NCBI GenBank assembly: GCA_002723085.1
Contig: PBNK01000013.1
Location: 62,001 to 126,000, forward strand
Origin: Crocinitomicaceae bacterium
Lineage (GTDB): Bacteria; Bacteroidota; Bacteroidia; Flavobacteriales_D; Parvicellaceae
Direction of reading: 5' to 3'
Length of the DNA: 64,000 nucleotides
Below the pieces are notes generated by a model. It was not told the origin of the DNA. It saw only the letters and a program-made list of their open reading frames with translations, and did no database searches. Below, in pieces: positions 26,287 through 35,784 of the stretch. How positions within the stretch are numbered: the stretch's first letter is position 1; each line of letters opens with the position of its first letter. Both the position numbers and the translations under genes were made by a program.

Positions 26287-28779
26287 GTGGTTGTTTTTAA
26301 ACTTAATAATAACTTAACAAATTTAGAATGGAGCACCTACTTTGGAGGAAATGGCGATGAAGCTGGTTATTCTATTCAATTAGATAATCAAAACCAACCT
26401 GTTATCACTGGTGGAACAGAAAACTCTTCTCTCCCTACAACTAACAATGTCATTCATACTACATCTCCAGGAGGAAAAGATGGGTTCTTAACAAAATACA
26501 ATACCACATTAAACTCTATTCAATATTGTACTTATATTGGAACTAGCTCATACGATCAAGCTTATTTTGTTCAACTAGACGATCAGGATAATATTTATTT
26601 ATTTGGACAAACAGGTGGAAACTATCCTGTAATCGGAAATTCTGTTTATTCCAACACATTAGGAACTCAATTTATCCACAAATTAAATCCAACTATGGAC
26701 ACCACCATTTTTTGCACTGTGTTTGGAAGTGGGAATCTTCAAGTTAACATTTCTCCTTCTGCTTTTTTGGTATCTAATTGTGGTTTAATTTACATTTCTG
26801 GTTGGGGAGGTACAGTCAATCAATCGGGAAATACAAATAACATGCCTATTACTTCTAATGCATTTCAATCAAACACTGATGGAAGTGATTTTTATCTGGC
26901 TGTTTTTGATAACAATGCTCAGTCGCTTTTATATTCAACCTATTTTGGGGGTGGACAAAGTAGCGAACATGTTGATGGTGGAACAAGTAGGTTTGATAAA
27001 AATGGGAAAATTTATCAAGCTGTTTGTGCAGGATGCTTTAATAACTCTGACTTTCCAATATCTCCTGGAGCATATTCTTCTCAAAATAACAGCAGTTGTA
27101 ATTTGGGAGTTTTCAAATTTGCTTTTGAAAACATTGTCCCTTCAATAAGTGTACCCCAATCTTATGTTTGTTTACCCAATTCATTTCAATTTTCTAATCA
27201 ATCTCAGGGTGGGAATACATACAGTTGGAATTTTGGTGATGGAACAACTTCCAATCAGTTTTCACCCTCTCATGTTTATACTGATACTGGAACTTATGAT
27301 GTTACATTAATTGTTTCTGATTCTATTTCATGCATAAATTCTGATACTGCACAAATTCAAGTAAATGTATATGCTCTTAACAATGCCTCTATTGTTGGAA
27401 ATGACACCATTTGTTTAGGGGATTCAACATTATTAATTGGTTATGGCGGAACAGATTACTTATGGTCCCCTTCATCATATTTAAGCAATACTACATCTCA
27501 ACAAGTATATGCTAATCCAACATCAAATATTGATTACACATTAATTGCAACAGATAGTTGTGGGGTAGATTCAGCCACAATATCCATTGCAGTTATAATT
27601 GATAATTATCAAATAAGTCCTGATACAAGTCTTTGCATTGGAGATTCTATTCAAGTAAATGTTTCTGGAGGGATTGATTATTATTGGTATAGTTTAGGGG
27701 GGCTTATTTATCCAGATAGTTCAAGCCCATATTTGTTTCCTGTTAATGACCAATATTATTATGTGGAGATTACAAGCCTATTCAATTGTGTTTTTAAAGA
27801 CTCTATACTTGTAGAAGTTGATTTTTCTAATCCTCAAATTAACCTTGTAAATGATACATCTTTATGCATTGGAGATTCTATTTTTTTCTCCTTAAACAAT
27901 TTAACAAATGCTACTTGGAGTCCTAATCAATTTTTAAGCCATGCAAACAGTACAAACACCTGGGCTTTTCCTATTAACAATATGACGTACTATGTAAGTT
28001 CTACAAATCAATGTGGAACAGCTATTGACTCCGTTCAAATTGAAATGTTTGGATCATCAGGTATTTCCTATGGAGACACTACAATATGTCAAGGAGACAC
28101 TGTTCAATTAAGTGCTGAAATGGGGGAAACTTATATTTGGGTACCTCAAAATAGCTTATCTCATCCAGATAGTTCTATAACAAGTGCATTCCCTAGTTCA
28201 AGCACGGTATATAACGTTACAATAACCAATAACTTAGGCTGTGATGTCACCTTACAAGTAGAAGTAATTGTTAATCCATATCCTTATGTAGATGCTGGAG
28301 CTTCTCAATGGGCAACTTTTGGAAATATGACTACTCTTATGGGAAATACAGATGCTTCAATTTTTTATTGGGACAACAATGAATGGCTATCATGTTACGA
28401 CTGTTTAACCCCTCTAGCAGCGCCATCACAAAACACTTATTATGTGCTAAATGCTACTGATAGTTTAGGGTGCTATAATTCTGATACTACTTATATAAAT
28501 ATGGAAGGGTTTATATATGTTCCCAACACATTTACTCCAAATAATGATGGGATAAATGATGTTTTTGAAATAAAAGGAGAATACATAAATGAATTCAATT
28601 TATGGGTTTTTAATCGATGGGGAGAACAAATATATTACACAGACAAACAAAATAATTTTTGGGACGGAACTTATATGAATGAAGATTGTAAAATAGATGT
28701 TTATGTATGGAAAATTGAGTATTTAGATGCTCGAAACAACTTAGGAAAACTTAAAGGGCATGTAAATCTTTTACGCTAA
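26287..28779 (+). CDS. C-terminal fragment of the split adhesin, with PKD and gliding-motility C-terminal domain
   Basis: About 830 residues in frame with the preceding fragment. The first GTG after the stop is an ordinary Val of the propeller (DVVVFKLNNN) with no signal peptide, so it is a doubtful start. Contents: remaining SBBP propeller repeats (WSTYFGGNGDEAG, LLYSTYFGGGQSS), a PKD domain (WNFGDGTTS), four or five Ig-like units of about 85 residues opening with patterns such as DTSLCIGDSI, and a gliding-motility-associated C-terminal domain (YVPNTFTPNNDGINDVF, FNRWGEQIY, WDG). That end is a type B T9SS signal normally joined to the cell surface. Its stop is interlocked with the convergent dioxygenase gene. 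Confidence 0.65.
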   Translation: MVVFKLNNNLTNLEWSTYFGGNGDEAGYSIQLDNQNQPVITGGTENSSLPTTNNVIHTTSPGGKDGFLTKYNTTLNSIQYCTYIGTSSYDQAYFVQLDDQDNIYLFGQTGGNYPVIGNSVYSNTLGTQFIHKLNPTMDTTIFCTVFGSGNLQVNISPSAFLVSNCGLIYISGWGGTVNQSGNTNNMPITSNAFQSNTDGSDFYLAVFDNNAQSLLYSTYFGGGQSSEHVDGGTSRFDKNGKIYQAVCAGCFNNSDFPISPGAYSSQNNSSCNLGVFKFAFENIVPSISVPQSYVCLPNSFQFSNQSQGGNTYSWNFGDGTTSNQFSPSHVYTDTGTYDVTLIVSDSISCINSDTAQIQVNVYALNNASIVGNDTICLGDSTLLIGYGGTDYLWSPSSYLSNTTSQQVYANPTSNIDYTLIATDSCGVDSATISIAVIIDNYQISPDTSLCIGDSIQVNVSGGIDYYWYSLGGLIYPDSSSPYLFPVNDQYYYVEITSLFNCVFKDSILVEVDFSNPQINLVNDTSLCIGDSIFFSLNNLTNATWSPNQFLSHANSTNTWAFPINNMTYYVSSTNQCGTAIDSVQIEMFGSSGISYGDTTICQGDTVQLSAEMGETYIWVPQNSLSHPDSSITSAFPSSSTVYNVTITNNLGCDVTLQVEVIVNPYPYVDAGASQWATFGNMTTLMGNTDASIFYWDNNEWLSCYDCLTPLAAPSQNTYYVLNATDSLGCYNSDTTYINMEGFIYVPNTFTPNNDGINDVFEIKGEYINEFNLWVFNRWGEQIYYTDKQNNFWDGTYMNEDCKIDVYVWKIEYLDARNNLGKLKGHVNLLR

Positions 28780-29303
28780 ATAAATCTTTCATCTGCCTCC
28801 ATAACCTCTCCTGATATAGGGCAGGTCCTTAACTTCTCATCGCTATAAAACTTTCTAAATACAGGTAAAAAATCTTTTTCGATATTCGTCAAATGAAAAT
28901 ACTCATCATACAAAAGAGCATTTTCTTTGTCAGAAAACCACATAAGACCATCTTTATGATGAGGTTTTCTTTTTCTTTCAATAACAAGACCCACTGAATT
29001 TTCTGACCTTATTGGTGAATGTGGAATTTTAGCAGGCAATAAAAACATTTCCCCCTCTTTAATATGTACATCAACACATTTCCCATTTTGTTGTGTTTTA
29101 ACTAAAATATCACCTTCTAATTGAAAAAACAACTCTTCTGTTTCATTATAATGATAATCTTTTCTTGCATTTGGTCCCCCAACAATCATAACAATATAAT
29201 CGCCAGAATCAACATATAAATTTTTATTTCCAACTGGTGGTTTTAGTAAAGAACGATTATCTTCGATCCATTTGAAAAGGTTAAAAGGTTTTGGAATACT
29301 CAT
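28776..29303 (-). CDS. 3-Hydroxyanthranilate 3,4-dioxygenase
   Basis: An extradiol-type cupin dioxygenase that opens 3-hydroxyanthranilate to the precursor of quinolinate, in the kynurenine route to NAD. The 175-residue length fits the bacterial enzyme. Active-site residues are in place: R47 in PNARKDYHYNE, Fe ligands H51, E57 and H95, and substrate-binding R99 and E109. Many bacterial homologues end in a rubredoxin-like four-cysteine site; here only one cysteine remains in the tail (RTCPISGEVM), so that second metal site is absent. It follows the acpH-like gene by 47 bases. No other kynurenine-pathway gene is in the window. Confidence 0.93.
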   Translation of the reverse strand: MSIPKPFNLFKWIEDNRSLLKPPVGNKNLYVDSGDYIVMIVGGPNARKDYHYNETEELFFQLEGDILVKTQQNGKCVDVHIKEGEMFLLPAKIPHSPIRSENSVGLVIERKRKPHHKDGLMWFSDKENALLYDEYFHLTNIEKDFLPVFRKFYSDEKLRTCPISGEVMEADERFI

Positions 29304-29350
29304 GTTTTTTTTTTCGAAATATATGAATTTTTTGTTTTAAGAATACTTTA

Positions 29351-29917
29351 TTAAAAAATACGTGATTTTATATCTTGAAAAAAAGCATTGAATTCTTTAT
29401 TAAAACTTAATTCATTCATTTTATAAACTTCAAAACTTTTTTCTAAATCATTAGAATAATTGATTCTACGACCAATACCGTGCAAAGCTCGTTTTATGCC
29501 CTTTTCATTTTTATAATTATTTAGCCAATCATCTCTCTTCATGTACCTATACATGAATCTAATTTTGGTAGGCATTTCATTTTTAAGTCGATCTAAAACA
29601 TTATAATACCTAATGATTTCTTTTTCAAGATTAAGAGATTTAGTATTTAGTTCATATTGCCATAATAAATAATCATAAATAATATCATTTACAACCCCCC
29701 CCATTTTAGGAAAACCTTCATAAAACCTTCTTTTACCTGCTAAATAATGTGAATTAGTATCAGTAAAATTATCTATGAAGCGGTGCAATAAAATTCCCTC
29801 TTGCACCTTTTTTGAGAAATCTAAATAATCGTTTCCTTTTACTGCATCTGCAATAAAATTGCCAAACAATACTTCATTATCATTTCCTGACAACACCAAA
29901 TGACCTAAGTAATTCAC
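29351..29917 (-). CDS. Acyl-carrier-protein phosphodiesterase-like protein (DUF479)
   Basis: A 188-residue cytoplasmic protein of the AcpH/DUF479 family, whose E. coli member removes the 4'-phosphopantetheine arm from acyl carrier protein. Conserved HD-like features are the opening MNYLGHLVLSG, the GNFIADAVKG block, LLHRFIDNFTDTNSHY and the DIIYDYLLWQY segment; the His and Asp residues there probably bind the metal. Activity in Bacteroidota homologues is inferred, not proven. It starts 4 bases after hemCD ends and is almost certainly in the hemA-hemCD transcript. Confidence 0.87.
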   Translation of the reverse strand: MNYLGHLVLSGNDNEVLFGNFIADAVKGNDYLDFSKKVQEGILLHRFIDNFTDTNSHYLAGKRRFYEGFPKMGGVVNDIIYDYLLWQYELNTKSLNLEKEIIRYYNVLDRLKNEMPTKIRFMYRYMKRDDWLNNYKNEKGIKRALHGIGRRINYSNDLEKSFEVYKMNELSFNKEFNAFFQDIKSRIF

Positions 29918-29921
29918 CGTA

Positions 29922-31475
29922 TTAAATTAAGGATAAAACTGAATCAGCCAACGAGAGTTCAGAACTTTCATAGGCTTGATAAACAAAGCCAGCTCCAGCA
30001 TTTTTTAAAGCATTAGTAGTGCTAGATCCTATGCTAATTATTTTTTCGTTTTGAAATTTATTGAAAACTAAAAAAGCAGCAACATTGCTTGGACTTGTAA
30101 AAACCAAGAAGTCTTGATTATCAATTGAAGCAGTGTTAAATGTGGTTTTGTAAGTAATTTTAACGATTTTATTTACATCTGAAATTTTTTCTTGGACTGA
30201 ACCCAAACTAACATCAGATGACGGAAAGAAAACCACATCATCAGAAAGAATTGAATTGGCAAAAGATTTAGCTACATTTTCCGGTGTTCCTTCGCCAACA
30301 AAATCAACCTTAATTCCATTTTTCTGAATGTGTTTAGCCGTTGCTTTTCCAAAAGCCGCTATTTTTTTTGTCTTAAAATATAATTTTAAATTGATTATTG
30401 AATCTAATGCAAAAGCTGAATTTATAAATATCCAATCACAGTTTGGCAAACTATCTTGTTTAATTATTTTCTTATCAATAAGAGACTTCCCAACAACTTC
30501 AATTCCTAAATCTGATAATATCTTTTTGAAAACACTGCCTTCTTTTAAAGATCTTGATATCCAGATGTTTTTATTCTTAAAAGATGTTTTAAACTTTGCG
30601 ATAATTGAGCTTACATCATTAGAATTAGTAGCAAACCTATAAGGAGTTTCTTCAACTTTATTTGCAAAAGTTACCCATGTATTTCGTTCACCATTTTGGT
30701 TTAATTTAGAATATGCTCCAAAAGGAGAATGACAACCTCCCCCTATTCCATTCAAAATATTTCTTTCAAAATTTACATTTTCATTAGTGTTGGGGTCATT
30801 AAGTTTTGATATGATTTTTTTCAATGAGTGATCATTATCTCTAATTTGTAACCCCAGCGCTCCTTGTGCAGGTGCAGGGATAAAATGCTGAGGGAGTAAA
30901 TCAACCACAAAAAATGATGACAAATCTAAATCTAACCTATTTAATCCTGCTTTGGCAAGCAATATGCCATCATATTCTCCATTGCTTAATTTATTAACTC
31001 TTGTTGGGACATTTCCTCTTAAATCTTTAATTTTTAGATCTTCTCTAAACAGTAATAATTGATTTTTTCTTCTTGCTGAAGAAGTGCCAACAATTGCATT
31101 TTTCTTGATGTTTAATTCTTTAGACTCATCAAAAGCATCCTTATTAATTAATAAACAATCTGAAGGGTTTTCTCTTTTTGGGACAGCACCTAAACAAAGA
31201 CCCTCTGGCTGATTAGTTTCTAAATCTTTCAATGAATGGACAGCTAAATCTATTTCATCATCTATTAATGCTTTTTCAATTTCTTTTGTAAAAAAACCCT
31301 TGCCTTCAATTTTATCAAAACTCAAATGCTGAATTTTATCCCCTTTAGTTTTAATAATTTTTATTTCAACATTAACTCCAAGATTTTCCAATTCTTTTTT
31401 CACATAATTAGCTTGCCAAAGAGCTAATTTACTTCCTCTTGACCCTATAATAATGTGAGATTTATAATTTGACAT
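29922..31475 (-). CDS. Fused hydroxymethylbilane synthase / uroporphyrinogen-III synthase
   Basis: One 517-residue polypeptide carries two successive haem-pathway steps. Residues 1 to about 295 are HemC, joining four porphobilinogens to hydroxymethylbilane: the IGSRGSKLALWQA opening, the AHSLKDLE and VGTSSARR blocks, and the dipyrromethane-cofactor cysteine C248 in GGGCHSPFGAY. Residues from about 300 to the end (IWISRSLKEG... FTSPSNVAAF... IGSSTTNAL) are HemD, which closes and inverts ring D. Fusion would allow the unstable linear product to pass directly. It lies 3 bases after hemA. Both halves look complete, though HemD is a weakly conserved family. Confidence 0.93.
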   Translation of the reverse strand: MSNYKSHIIIGSRGSKLALWQANYVKKELENLGVNVEIKIIKTKGDKIQHLSFDKIEGKGFFTKEIEKALIDDEIDLAVHSLKDLETNQPEGLCLGAVPKRENPSDCLLINKDAFDESKELNIKKNAIVGTSSARRKNQLLLFREDLKIKDLRGNVPTRVNKLSNGEYDGILLAKAGLNRLDLDLSSFFVVDLLPQHFIPAPAQGALGLQIRDNDHSLKKIISKLNDPNTNENVNFERNILNGIGGGCHSPFGAYSKLNQNGERNTWVTFANKVEETPYRFATNSNDVSSIIAKFKTSFKNKNIWISRSLKEGSVFKKILSDLGIEVVGKSLIDKKIIKQDSLPNCDWIFINSAFALDSIINLKLYFKTKKIAAFGKATAKHIQKNGIKVDFVGEGTPENVAKSFANSILSDDVVFFPSSDVSLGSVQEKISDVNKIVKITYKTTFNTASIDNQDFLVFTSPSNVAAFLVFNKFQNEKIISIGSSTTNALKNAGAGFVYQAYESSELSLADSVLSLI

Positions 31476-31478
31476 TTA

Positions 31479-32747
31479 TTAGTCTGCAGATTGTTTTAGC
31501 AAAATATCTTTAGCTAATACCATTGGGACACTTATGTATTTTTTTTCCATGTATTGAATGAACTTATCCAATACTTCTCTTGAATTGTCATCCATTCCTT
31601 CCAACTCTTTAACAAAAACTTCATCATAAGCTTTTTGCTTTATGTTTTTGATGCTCTTTGGAACAGCACTTAGAGCTCTTTCAAGCTGTCTTTCTTTCTC
31701 AGCAATATCATAATTCACCATTTGCTCTTTAATAATTTCAAGACAAACATTAATTTCTTTTTCTCTATGCTTAAGGTTTTTCTTAGCCGTTATTTTTAAA
31801 TCTTTAACTGTAATTAGTTCTAGAAAATGATTTTTTGAAATTTCATCTGAAACATCATTTGGGACTGCTAAATCAACAATAATTTTTTTCTTTTTGTCAT
31901 CTCCAATTATACGATTATAAATTTCTTTGGTTAAAACAACTTTTTTCGCGCCTGTACAAGAAACAATTAAATCAAAATCTTCTTTTTTTGAACCTAAATC
32001 GGATAATAATTTAACTTCTGCGTTAAGGTTTAAATTATGGCTTAATTTCTTAGCATTTTCTAAAGTCCTGTTATAAATGGTGTATTTGTGTAAAAGACCT
32101 TTGCTTATAAATTTCAACATTGAAGTAATTGATTTTCCTGCTCCAATTACTAAAATATTTTTAGAAGAATGAAGATGTTTTTGAAGTTCTAAATATGAAA
32201 GAGAAACTATTGAAACAGGCTTTTTTGCAATATTACTTTCAGTATAAATTTTCTTAGCTGTATGAAGAGTATGTTGAATAAAAACCCTCAAAACATCTCC
32301 ACAAACTCCATAATCTTTACAATCCTCATAAGCTCTTCTTACTTGAGTTATAATCTCTCTTTCTCCTAAAACTAAAGAGTCAAGAGATGATGCAACCGAA
32401 AAGAGATGTTGAACAGCAGATTCATCAGAAAAAAACTCTAAACGATCAACAAAGCCTTTAATTTTAGATATTGTAAAATCTTTATTTATAAGTTGAATAA
32501 ACTTTTTTAGAAATCCGCTATCAACTATTTTAGTATCAGAAATAATAAATTCAACACGATTACAAGTAGATAAATAGATTAGCTCATCAATATTAAGTTG
32601 TTTTTTTATATGATTTAGCTTTATGTTTCTTTCTAAATCATCAATATGAAATAGCCCTATTTCATCAAAATCGAATTTTTTATGAGTAAATGCTATTATA
32701 CTTAACAAATTGCTTAATTTTTTATAAACACAAATTTCAATTAGCAC
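31479..32747 (-). CDS. hemA: Glutamyl-tRNA reductase
   Basis: Reduces glutamyl-tRNA to glutamate-1-semialdehyde, the first step of C5-pathway haem synthesis, in line with the hemCD fusion directly downstream. The catalytic cysteine is C62 in LSTCNRVEF. Other hallmarks are SLVLGEREIITQVR, the NADPH-binding region (VIGAGKSI) and the C-terminal dimerisation helices. The start is uncertain: GTG at 32747 is the furthest, but in-frame TTG at 32708 gives MLSIIAFTHKK and puts the cysteine at 49, close to C50 of E. coli. No ATG fits. Length (422 or 409) is normal. The promoter should lie in the 132-base divergent gap, where I find no clean consensus. Confidence 0.94.
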   Translation of the reverse strand: MLIEICVYKKLSNLLSIIAFTHKKFDFDEIGLFHIDDLERNIKLNHIKKQLNIDELIYLSTCNRVEFIISDTKIVDSGFLKKFIQLINKDFTISKIKGFVDRLEFFSDESAVQHLFSVASSLDSLVLGEREIITQVRRAYEDCKDYGVCGDVLRVFIQHTLHTAKKIYTESNIAKKPVSIVSLSYLELQKHLHSSKNILVIGAGKSITSMLKFISKGLLHKYTIYNRTLENAKKLSHNLNLNAEVKLLSDLGSKKEDFDLIVSCTGAKKVVLTKEIYNRIIGDDKKKKIIVDLAVPNDVSDEISKNHFLELITVKDLKITAKKNLKHREKEINVCLEIIKEQMVNYDIAEKERQLERALSAVPKSIKNIKQKAYDEVFVKELEGMDDNSREVLDKFIQYMEKKYISVPMVLAKDILLKQSAD

Positions 32748-32879
32748 TCCTTACTAATTGTCATTAAATTGTCATTGATTATTAGAATTAATCTATTTAA
32801 GAGATTATTGAAGTAAATTAAGATTAAACAAATTCAAATGGTTATTATTAGTATTTTTACGACCCCAATAAATTTATAG

Positions 32880-34169
32880 ATGAAATATTTACCAATCGAT
32901 CGTGAATTATTTATAAACAACCGAAAAAGGTTTTGTAATCAAATGAAGGAAAAAACTGTTGCTGTTTTTAACTCAAATGACATTTTTAGTACTGGTGCAG
33001 ATAGCACTTTACCTTTTGTTCAACATAGAGATATTTTTCACCTTTCAGGTGTTGATCAAGAAGAAAGTATTTTAATTCTATTTCCTCAGTGCCACGAACC
33101 TAAACACAGAGAAATTTTATTTTTAAAAGAAACTAATGAACATATAGCTGTTTGGGAAGGTGAAAAGCTAACAAAAGAAAAAGCATTTGAAGTTTCAGGT
33201 ATCAAAACCGTTTATTGGTTAGATCAATTTGAAACTATTTTTAATCAATTGCTTTCAGAAAGTGAAGCTATTTATTTAAACTCTAATGAGCATTTAAGAG
33301 CAAACACAGAGGCAGAAACTAGAGAGGATCGTTTTATTAAAAATTTCAAGATAAAATATCCACTCTTAAAAATTGAGCGAAGTGCCCCTATTATGCATAA
33401 CATAAGGTCAATAAAACACTCTATTGAAATTGACCTAATGCAAAAAGCTTGTGACATTACAAATAAAGGTTTAAGAAGAATCTTATCTAAGATTAAACCT
33501 GGAATAATGGAATTTGAAATTGAAGCAGAACTCATGCATGAATTTCTTTCAAATAGGTCTAAAGGTTTTGCTTATACACCTATTATAGCTTCTGGATTAT
33601 CTGCATGTGTACTTCATTACATAGAAAACAATAAAAGATGTAATAGTGGTGAAGTTATTTTGCTTGATTTTGGAGCTGAATATGCTAACTATGCATCTGA
33701 TCTTACAAGGTGTATTCCTGTAGATGGTAAATTTACAAAACGTCAAAAAGAAGTATATGCTGCTGTTCTTCATGTAAAAAATGAAGCAACTAAATTATTA
33801 AAACCAGGAATTACACTTAAAGATTATCATGTTCAAGTTGGTTTACTTATGGAAGAGCAATTGGTTAAATTAAATCTCATTTCAACTAATGACATTAAGA
33901 AACAAGATTCTTCTTGGCCTGCTTACAAAAAATATTTTATGCATGGGACATCTCACTACATTGGATTGGATACTCATGATGTAGGGTCATGGATTAATCC
34001 AATTAAAAAGAATATGGTTTTCACAGTAGAGCCAGGCATTTATATTCCAGAAGAAAACCTGGGAATTCGACTGGAAGATGATGTGGTTGTCAAAGAAAAT
34101 GGAGAGCCTTTTAATCTGATGAGAGAAATCCCTATTGAACCTGAACATATTGAAGAATTAATGAATTAA
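32880..34169 (+). CDS. Xaa-Pro aminopeptidase (M24B)
   Basis: A cytoplasmic Mn-dependent peptidase that removes N-terminal residues preceding proline. The 429-residue protein has an N-terminal aminopeptidase-P domain (about 1-170) and a C-terminal pita-bread domain. Metal ligands are recognisable: D263 and D274 ([14 protein letters not shown]), H359 ([14 protein letters not shown]), the Glu in FTVEPGIY and the Glu in [10 protein letters not shown]. Length and motif order match PepP. No signal peptide is present. It starts a plus-strand run with the acyl-CoA carboxylase gene 4 bases downstream, an unremarkable pairing for which I see no functional reason. Confidence 0.94.
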   Translation: MKYLPIDRELFINNRKRFCNQMKEKTVAVFNSNDIFSTGADSTLPFVQHRDIFHLSGVDQEESILILFPQCHEPKHREILFLKETNEHIAVWEGEKLTKEKAFEVSGIKTVYWLDQFETIFNQLLSESEAIYLNSNEHLRANTEAETREDRFIKNFKIKYPLLKIERSAPIMHNIRSIKHSIEIDLMQKACDITNKGLRRILSKIKPGIMEFEIEAELMHEFLSNRSKGFAYTPIIASGLSACVLHYIENNKRCNSGEVILLDFGAEYANYASDLTRCIPVDGKFTKRQKEVYAAVLHVKNEATKLLKPGITLKDYHVQVGLLMEEQLVKLNLISTNDIKKQDSSWPAYKKYFMHGTSHYIGLDTHDVGSWINPIKKNMVFTVEPGIYIPEENLGIRLEDDVVVKENGEPFNLMREIPIEPEHIEELMN

Positions 34170-34173
34170 TATT

Positions 34174-35712
34174 ATGTCTAAAAACCAATTTTTACATGAA
34201 AAAATAGCCGAATCTAAATTAGGAGGAGGAGAAAAAAGAATAGATGCTCAGCATGCTAAAGGGAAACTTACAGCAAGAGAACGAATTGAACTTTTATTGG
34301 ATATAAATAGCTTTGAAGAAATTGGAGGCCTTGTAACTCATCGTTCAACTAATTTCGGTTTAGAAAAAACTAAAATTTTGGGGGATGGAGTAGTTACTGG
34401 ATATGGAACAATTGAAGGAAGGTTAGTTTATGTTTTTTCACAAGACTTTACTGTATTAGGTGGATCTCTAGCGGAAGCTCATGCGGAAAAAATCTGCAAA
34501 TTAATGGATTTATCTCTAAAAAATGGAGCACCGTTGATTGGTCTTAATGATTCGGGTGGTGCTAGAATTCAAGAAGGCGTAGTTTCTTTAGGAGGTTATG
34601 CTGATATTTTTTACAAAAACACTAGAAGTTCAGGTGTAGTTCCTCAAATTTCTGCAATCATGGGGCCATGTGCCGGTGGTGCTGTATACTCTCCAGCATT
34701 AACTGACTTTATTTTCATGGTAGAAAACACATCATACATGTTTGTAACTGGGCCAAATGTTGTAAAAACTGTTACTAATGAAGAGGTTACTGCTGAAGAA
34801 CTTGGTGGTGCTGATACTCATAGCTCAAAATCTGGTGTAACCCATTTTTCTTGCCAAAATGAGTTACACGCAATCAATTCAATCAAAAAACTTTTATCTT
34901 ATATACCTCAAAATTGCGAAGAAACTCCATTTAATAAAACTTATTCAATTCATCATGAAAAAAGAATTTCTCTTGAAAAAATTATTCCAGAAAACCCAAA
35001 TCATCCATATGACATTAGAAAAATTATAAATGAAGTTGTAGATAAAGAATCTTTTTTTGAAGTTCATGAAAATTATGCACAAAACATTGTAGTAGGTTTT
35101 TCAAGAATTGCTGGAAGGTCTGTTGGTATCGTAGCAAATCAACCTTCAGTTCTAGCTGGTGTTCTTGATGTAAATGCTTCTAAAAAAGGAGCTAGGTTTG
35201 TAAGGTTTTGCGATTCATTTAATATTCCCTTAGTTGTATTTGAAGATGTTCCTGGGTTTCTACCTGGAACTGATCAAGAATGGAATGCTATAATTACAAA
35301 TGGTGCTAAATTATTATATGCCTTCTGTGAAGCAACTGTTCCAAGAATCACTGTAATTACTCGAAAAGCATATGGGGGAGCTTATGATGTTATGAACTCA
35401 AAACATATTGGAGCTGATATGAATTTTGCATGGCCAACAGCTGAGATCGCAGTAATGGGTGCTAAAGGAGCTGCGGAAATTATATTTAAAAAAGAAATAA
35501 AAAGCGCGAAAGACTCTGATGCTGTATGGCAAGAAAAAGAAAAAGAGTATGCCGATTTATTTGCAAACCCCTATAACGCAGCCGCCAGGGGATATGTTGA
35601 CGAGGTGATTTTTCCATCTGATACAAGAATAAAACTTATAAAATCTCTTAAAATGCTTGAAAACAAAGTAGATAATTTACCTAAGAAAAAACACGGCAAC
35701 ATTCCTTTATAA
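34174..35712 (+). CDS. Acyl-CoA carboxylase carboxyltransferase (beta) subunit
   Basis: The carboxyltransferase subunit of a biotin-dependent propionyl-/acetyl-CoA-type carboxylase, or of a decarboxylase of the same family. The 512-residue protein has the two crotonase-like halves: N-terminal [13 protein letters not shown], the acyl-CoA pocket [14 protein letters not shown] and [16 protein letters not shown], and the C-terminal [16 protein letters not shown] with the biotin-side AYGGAYDVM block. No biotin carboxylase or biotin carrier gene is adjacent, so partners must lie elsewhere, and propionyl-CoA versus other substrates cannot be told from this sequence. It sits 4 bases after the aminopeptidase gene. 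Confidence 0.93.
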   Translation: MSKNQFLHEKIAESKLGGGEKRIDAQHAKGKLTARERIELLLDINSFEEIGGLVTHRSTNFGLEKTKILGDGVVTGYGTIEGRLVYVFSQDFTVLGGSLAEAHAEKICKLMDLSLKNGAPLIGLNDSGGARIQEGVVSLGGYADIFYKNTRSSGVVPQISAIMGPCAGGAVYSPALTDFIFMVENTSYMFVTGPNVVKTVTNEEVTAEELGGADTHSSKSGVTHFSCQNELHAINSIKKLLSYIPQNCEETPFNKTYSIHHEKRISLEKIIPENPNHPYDIRKIINEVVDKESFFEVHENYAQNIVVGFSRIAGRSVGIVANQPSVLAGVLDVNASKKGARFVRFCDSFNIPLVVFEDVPGFLPGTDQEWNAIITNGAKLLYAFCEATVPRITVITRKAYGGAYDVMNSKHIGADMNFAWPTAEIAVMGAKGAAEIIFKKEIKSAKDSDAVWQEKEKEYADLFANPYNAAARGYVDEVIFPSDTRIKLIKSLKMLENKVDNLPKKKHGNIPL

Positions 35713-35784
35713 TCATGTGTTAAATTCTGTTAACATTAAACGAATTAAGGTGAATCATTATTAGTTTAGATGATTGACTAATAA

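Larger units (their letters stand above)
24898..28779 (+). pseudogene. Propeller/PKD surface adhesin with gliding-motility C-terminal domain, split by an in-frame TAA
   Basis: The two pieces 24898-26283 and 26287-28779 lie in the same reading frame and are separated by one stop codon, TAA at 26281-26283, inside a beta-propeller (SBBP-type) region. Reading across it gives one continuous 1293-codon protein: signal peptide, DUF-type N-terminal domain, SBBP propeller repeats, PKD, several Ig-like units, and a gliding-motility-associated (type B T9SS) C-terminal domain. Alone, the first half lacks a sorting domain and the second lacks a signal peptide, so neither half should be exported correctly. 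This suggests a recent nonsense mutation, a sequence error, or stop-codon readthrough. Confidence 0.75.

Noticed and set aside
32748-32879. A tRNA or riboswitch in the divergent hemA / aminopeptidase gap, and likewise in the gaps at 38711-38861 and 42738-42889.
   Set aside because: No T-loop consensus, cloverleaf arms or recognisable riboswitch core; the gaps are AT-rich and fit promoter regions.
35752-35781. Overlapping inverted repeats (AATCAT/ATGATT and TTAGT/ACTAA) before the histidine kinase gene, as an operator or a terminator for the carboxylase gene.
   Set aside because: Arms are only 5-6 bases, there is no T-run, and such AT-rich stems are expected by chance.
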